A DNA stretch of 18,154 nucleotides from CBDDRG01 sp051306415 (GTDB taxonomy: Bacteria > Pseudomonadota > Gammaproteobacteria > Pseudomonadales > Porticoccaceae), in NCBI GenBank assembly GCA_051306415.1, contig JBPPNE010000278.1:1-18154 (forward strand), read 5' to 3'. The stretch's first letter is position 1. Every line of letters starts with the position of its first letter. The position numbers and the translations under genes are program-made. A model generated the notes under the pieces. The model was given only the letters and a program-made list of their open reading frames with translations, was not told where the DNA came from and did no database searches. Below, piece by piece: positions 14,853-18,154 of the stretch.

Positions 14853-15764
14853 TTACTCGCCGGATGGCGAGTCTGCCGATTCCGCCGCGTCGGCGGGTAA
14901 TGTCAGCTCCAGCAAGGCATCACGCAGGAGCCGCAGTTGCTGTTTGATGGCGTGAACGTTGTCCGGCCCCATGCGTAGGAGTTGTTTTTGTACTGCGGGA
15001 AGCGCTTCAAGCGCGGGATCCTCAAACCGATAGACCTTCGCTGTCAGCGTCAGCGCGATAGGGATGGCGATCTCCGGAGCGGCCAGACAGTGCTCAATCG
15101 CCGCAATGACCCCCTTGTCAAAGTCTTCCGGCGCATAGCCGAGTTCACCATAGCTGGCTTCCAGGAGTGGCCGCAACCAGTGGAATAACCGCGCTGCCAG
15201 CTGTGTATCGATACTGTTGACCAGGGTGACAAAACGGTCGAAACGCTGGTAGCTATCGCGATCCAGCCAGATTTTGCCATCAGCTTGCGTTGCGACGAAG
15301 TCACCCGGCGGAGTTATTGGCAACAGTTTGCGTGCGACCATCCCTCTTGCCAGGGCGTCGACAAACCCGACCATGCGCTGGATCAAATTTTCACCCTGCA
15401 GCCAGTGCAGCCACTCGGGGTCAGTGGTGAGCTGCTGTAACTGGCCGCGGATCGCGCTGTCGTTATCATCGAGCGTGGAGAGTTCCGCCAGCGACGGCTC
15501 CACAGTCGTTGCCGATGTGGGTGGAATTCGCGCGCTTGCGTCGGCGGTTTGATCGGCGGATTGCTGCGTGGTGGGCTGCGTAGTGGAAACCGCCGCTGGC
15601 TCTGCGATGTCCGTGGACATTACCGGCGCCGATTCCTCGCCATAGTAGCGATAGAGCAGATACAAGCCACTGCTGAGCAGTGCCAAACCTACGACGAGTG
15701 CCAACCAGGGGCGTCGGTATCGCGCCGATGCTTCGCCGGGCCGATCATGGTCGGAGACGCGCAT
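14853..15764 (-). CDS. DUF3014 family membrane-anchored protein
   Basis: The 303-residue product has a short basic N-terminus, one membrane helix (about residues 19-41, WLALVVGLALLSSGLYLLYR) and no cleavage site, then a Ser/Thr/Pro/Gln-rich linker to about 95, and a conserved domain. That domain has the features I associate with DUF3014: LDDNDSAIRGQLQQLTTDP, NLIQRMVGFVDALARGMVARKLLPI split over two helices, and YQRFDRFVTLVNSIDTQL with the LRPLLEASYGELGYAPEDF stretch after it. It is thus an inner-membrane protein with a periplasmic domain of unknown function. The ATG follows GAGG eight bases upstream, and that GAGG overlaps the TGA of the DUF3108 gene 10 bases before, so the two are coupled. 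It is the last gene of the purM-DUF3108-DUF3014 series. Confidence 0.85.
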   Translation of the reverse strand: MRVSDHDRPGEASARYRRPWLALVVGLALLSSGLYLLYRYYGEESAPVMSTDIAEPAAVSTTQPTTQQSADQTADASARIPPTSATTVEPSLAELSTLDDNDSAIRGQLQQLTTDPEWLHWLQGENLIQRMVGFVDALARGMVARKLLPITPPGDFVATQADGKIWLDRDSYQRFDRFVTLVNSIDTQLAARLFHWLRPLLEASYGELGYAPEDFDKGVIAAIEHCLAAPEIAIPIALTLTAKVYRFEDPALEALPAVQKQLLRMGPDNVHAIKQQLRLLRDALLELTLPADAAESADSPSGE

Positions 15765-15774
15765 GCATATTGCC

Positions 15775-16536
15775 TCAGCGCTCGTGGTGGGTGGCCGGGG
15801 CTTGCGGGTTGCCTGTTTTTGCTGTCACCGGTTGGCCGTTCACGGTGGCAGTGCTCAGCGTCAGCTCGTAACTCTGGCCGTCCTCTTCCCGCTGCCACAG
15901 CTTGATTAACAGATAGTTCCACTCCGGTGCCATCCAGAACAGGGTTTCCCGTTCCTGGTTGTCGCGCACTCGCCGCAGTTTCAGGGTGCGGATCGGTCCA
16001 ATGGCGGTTTCGACCACCTCTTCGCCGATGGCCTCAAAGCGGTAATCCTTCACTTTTCCCCGATTGATGACCTGGTAGTGGTAGGCCGGTGCCTTTGCCG
16101 CAAGATCGCGGGCGAGCTGAAGCTGATAGCTCACCGGGCCCAGATAGCCGGGGGCGAGAGCAATATCGCGCTGCTTGTCTTTGCGGGTATAACGGGCGGT
16201 ACCTTTGGTTGCATCAATGACCAAGTCTTCTGCTTTGGCGATCCCGAAAAAACTCTGTTGCGAATGGTACTGGTCGAGCTGAATCACACCCTTGGCGTCA
16301 ATGCTGAACAGCTCACTCTCACTCATTTGTCCGAGCACGTTGTTTGCTGAAGTGCTCAATCGGTAGCCATTGCCGACTTTGACCAGTTCCCGTTGCGCCT
16401 CCACCGGCATGCCGTTGAACTTGGCGACATAGGTTGCCTTGAACGGGCTCACGGGCGCGGACGCGGCAAAACCGGGAGCGGTGAAACAGAGCGCAACTAT
16501 TACAAATAGCGCAGGTATCAACAGTCGGCGCAGCAT
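15775..16536 (-). CDS. DUF3108 family secreted protein
   Basis: The product is 253 residues from ATG 16536-16534, which has GAGG six bases upstream. The frame runs on to 16608, but the extra 24 residues are not signal-like. Residues 1-24 form a Sec signal peptide (MLRRLLIPALFVIVALCF, cleavage after GFA), so it is periplasmic. The mature protein starts with PFKATYVAKFNGMPVEAQREL and continues with YHYQVINRGKVKDYRFEAIG, GPIRTLKLRRVR and RETLFWMAPEWNYLLIKLWQREEDG, segments I recognise as DUF3108, an all-beta periplasmic family of unknown role. It lies 68 bases after purM on the same strand. In Pseudomonas, as I recall it, a DUF3108 gene also follows purMN, so the link is old; purN is not between them here. 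Confidence 0.85.
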   Translation of the reverse strand: MLRRLLIPALFVIVALCFTAPGFAASAPVSPFKATYVAKFNGMPVEAQRELVKVGNGYRLSTSANNVLGQMSESELFSIDAKGVIQLDQYHSQQSFFGIAKAEDLVIDATKGTARYTRKDKQRDIALAPGYLGPVSYQLQLARDLAAKAPAYHYQVINRGKVKDYRFEAIGEEVVETAIGPIRTLKLRRVRDNQERETLFWMAPEWNYLLIKLWQREEDGQSYELTLSTATVNGQPVTAKTGNPQAPATHHER

Positions 16537-16604
16537 TGGCGGCCTCGGGTGGGTGATCAGGGACAACGCGCTGCCCGGATGCGGATGCAGGCCGGGCGCG
16601 CCCA

Positions 16605-17666
16605 TCATCGCCGACCCGCTGGCAGCAATTCAATCGGTGGCTCACCGGATACAGCGGTCGCAACGGTGCCGATTTTGCGTGCGGTTTCTCCGCCCGCGAT
16701 CAGGTGCGCCAGCGCCTGTTCGACAGATGCCTCAGGGACACAGATCACCATGCCAATGCCGCAGTTAAACGTTCGGTACATTTCGGCGTCAGTGACATTG
16801 CCCTGCTCGCGCAGCCAGGCAAATACCGGGGGCAGGGTCCAGGCGCTGGTGTCGATCACTGCCTTGGTGCCTGCGGGCAGCACCCGCGGGATATTTTCCA
16901 GCAGGCCGCCGCCAGTGATGTGGGCGAGGGCGGCGACCTTGCTATCGCGGATCAGCTGGAGCAGATTTTTTACATAGATTCGTGTCGGTGCCAACAGCGC
17001 ATCTGCCAGTGTCTGGCCATCCAGCACGACCCCCAAGGGATCGGTCTGAGTGACCGCCAGAATCTTGCGAATCAGCGAGAAGCCATTCGAGTGTGGGCCG
17101 CTGCTGGCAAGGCCGATCAAGCTATCGCCGGGCCGCACCTGGCTGCCATCGATGATGCCGGTGCGCTCGACCACACCGACGCAAAAACCGGCGAGATCAT
17201 AATCCTCGCCTTGGTACATGCCCGGCATCTCGGCGGTTTCGCCGCCAACCAGAGCACAGCCAGCGAGCTCGCAGCCTTTGCCAATCCCTTCAATCACCGC
17301 CGCCGCAGTTTCCACGTCCAGTTTGCCGGTAGCGTAGTAATCGAGAAAGAACAACGGCTCGGCGCCACTGACGACCAGGTCGTTCACGCACATGGCCACC
17401 AGATCAATACCGACCGTTTCGTGACGACCCAGATCCATCGCGAGCCGCAGTTTGGTGCCCACGCCATCGGTGCCAGAGACCAGGACGGGTTCCCGGTAGC
17501 CCGCGGGAATCTGGCAGAGCGCGCCAAAACCGCCGAGGCCGGCTATCACCTCTTTGCGGCGGGTGCGGCGGGCGATCGGCTTGATCCGTTCGACCAGGGC
17601 GTTGCCGGCATCGATATCGACGCCGGCATCTTTGTAGCTCAAGGATGGCACGCGGGGTTGGCTCAA
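16605..17666 (-). CDS. purM: Phosphoribosylformylglycinamidine cyclo-ligase (AIR synthetase)
   Basis: PurM closes the imidazole ring, turning FGAM and ATP into aminoimidazole ribotide in de novo purine synthesis. The chosen start is TTG at 17666, giving 353 residues that begin MSQPRVPSLSYKDAGVDIDAG, like known PurM proteins (E. coli 345). The conserved blocks VLVSGTDGVGTKLRLA, GIDLVAMCVNDLVVSGAEPL, FFLDYYATGKLD, GGETAEMPGMY, SSGPHSNGFSLIRKIL and HITGGGLLENIPRVLP are all intact. The frame is open to an ATG at 17798, but those 44 extra residues are unlike the family and contain a good promoter. The ribosome binding site before the TTG is weak (TGGA, about 10 bases). purN, often the next gene, is absent; DUF3108 follows instead. 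Confidence 0.95.
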   Translation of the reverse strand: MSQPRVPSLSYKDAGVDIDAGNALVERIKPIARRTRRKEVIAGLGGFGALCQIPAGYREPVLVSGTDGVGTKLRLAMDLGRHETVGIDLVAMCVNDLVVSGAEPLFFLDYYATGKLDVETAAAVIEGIGKGCELAGCALVGGETAEMPGMYQGEDYDLAGFCVGVVERTGIIDGSQVRPGDSLIGLASSGPHSNGFSLIRKILAVTQTDPLGVVLDGQTLADALLAPTRIYVKNLLQLIRDSKVAALAHITGGGLLENIPRVLPAGTKAVIDTSAWTLPPVFAWLREQGNVTDAEMYRTFNCGIGMVICVPEASVEQALAHLIAGGETARKIGTVATAVSGEPPIELLPAGRR

Positions 17667-17699
17667 CGGTGAGTATCCAGGCAGGGCGGGGGTCGCGGC

Positions 17700-17728
17700 A
17701 TTGTAGCCGTCCTGCCGCTGAAAGTCAG
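17700..17728 (-). promoter_or_regulatory. Candidate sigma70 promoter of purM
   Basis: On the minus strand CTGACT (17728-17723) and TACAAT (17705-17700) are 17 bases apart, matching consensus at 4 and 5 of 6 positions. A start near 17693 gives a leader of about 27 bases to the TTG at 17666. It lies within the longer open frame, which argues against the ATG at 17798. No PurR-type operator was recognised. Confidence 0.5.
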
Positions 17729-17790
17729 TGATGATGCCGAATCCCGCCGGCGAGGCTACCGCCGCGGCGCCAGCCACCATGGGCGTTAAC

Positions 17791-17799
17791 TGGTACAAT
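17791..17799 (+). promoter_or_regulatory. Extended -10 promoter of the DUF2066 gene
   Basis: TGGTACAAT fits the extended -10 form (TGN plus a 5 of 6 match to TATAAT). No good -35 box lies 16-18 bases upstream, which extended -10 promoters can tolerate. Its end is only 7 bases before the ATG at 17807, so transcription would begin at or next to the start codon. Confidence 0.5.
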
Positions 17800-17806
17800 T
17801 CCAGTC

Positions 17807-18154
17807 ATGAAATCATTCGTTTACGCAGCCGTCTTGATAGCGTCGATGTTCGCGATTCCGCTACCGGCGTGGGCTATATCGGAGGCCGACTTTTATACGG
17901 TGGCGATCACGGTCGAGAGCCAAACCAGTGCTGAGCGCGAGCGCGGGTTACGCCAGGGGCTTGCCGACATGCTGGTGAAAATCAGCGGTTCCCGCGCTGT
18001 ACTAGGCGAGCGCGGTGTGCAGCCCGCGCTGGCCAACCCTGAAGCCTATGTGTTGGAGGTTGGCTTTGCTCGCCTCGCGCCAGCGGAGAACACCAGTGCG
18101 CCACGCGTCGTGTTGACCGCGCGCTATTCTGGCCCGGCGCTCGAAAGTCTACTG
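17807..18154 (+). CDS. DUF2066 family secreted protein, N-terminal part (partial)
   Basis: The gene runs off the right edge after 116 codons. The start is ATG 17807, chosen because it gives a clean Sec signal peptide (MKSFVYAAVLIASMFAIPLPAWA, cleaved after AWA in two short reads of 20 or fewer), so the mature protein, beginning ISEADFYTVAITVESQT, is periplasmic or outer-membrane. The following segment (SAERERGLRQGLADMLVKIS, then GSRAVLGERGVQPALANPEAYV) is typical of DUF2066, a family I know from next to purM in Pseudomonas; its function is unknown. No Shine-Dalgarno sequence precedes the ATG (AATTCCAGTC), which fits a leaderless mRNA from the promoter just upstream. It is divergent from purM. 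Confidence 0.8.
   Translation, partial: MKSFVYAAVLIASMFAIPLPAWAISEADFYTVAITVESQTSAERERGLRQGLADMLVKISGSRAVLGERGVQPALANPEAYVLEVGFARLAPAENTSAPRVVLTARYSGPALESLL

Noticed and set aside
16704..17672. 322-codon open frame antisense to most of purM
   Set aside because: It is long only because purM codon bias leaves few stops on the other strand; purM motifs are all conserved, and no signal for a second gene exists.
1..18154. CRISPR array, insertion sequence, integrase or defence genes
   Set aside because: I saw no spaced direct repeats, transposase or integrase motifs on either strand; the only tandem repeat is the 21-bp one inside the lipoprotein gene.

Overview
The window is ordinary bacterial chromosome, almost certainly from a gammaproteobacterium. 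The protein set (GlmM, TpiA, SecG, Tig, ClpP, ClpX, Lon, HU, PpiD, PurM), encoded CCA ends on both tRNA genes, sigma70-type promoters and the gene orders secG-tRNA-Leu and tig-clpP-clpX-lon-hupB-ppiD all fit a lineage near Pseudomonas, Cellvibrio or Spongiibacter. I cannot name the genus. I see no phage, transposon, CRISPR array or defence system.

Layout. (1) 1-1515, plus strand: the 3' end of glmM, then tpiA, secG and tRNA-Leu(GAG). (2) 1516-6177: an accessory-like stretch. It holds fadB (fatty-acid oxidation alpha subunit) split by a one-base frameshift and without fadA beside it, a small Ala-rich lipoprotein on the minus strand with its own strong promoter and a terminator hairpin, and an unfamiliar cupin protein resembling type I phosphomannose isomerase. 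(3) 6178-14792, plus strand: tRNA-Leu(UAG), tig, clpP, clpX, lon, hupB and ppiD, a protein folding and degradation block with a nucleoid protein inside it. (4) 14853-17666, minus strand: purM followed by genes for a DUF3108 periplasmic protein and a DUF3014 membrane protein; purN is not present. (5) 17807-end, plus strand: the start of a secreted DUF2066 protein, divergent from purM and apparently translated from a nearly leaderless mRNA.

How the genes work together. Trigger factor receives nascent chains at the ribosome. ClpXP and Lon degrade damaged and regulatory proteins in the cytoplasm. PpiD handles chains emerging from the Sec translocon, of which SecG is a component. HU compacts DNA and has its own promoter and terminator. 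PurM makes a purine intermediate, and the two DUF proteins behind it look like envelope proteins of unknown role.

The points most worth checking are the fadB frameshift, the synteny break after tRNA-Leu(GAG), the divergent cupin protein and the probable leaderless start of the DUF2066 gene. Promoters and hairpins were found by eye and are candidates. Domain names come from recognition of motifs, not from a search.
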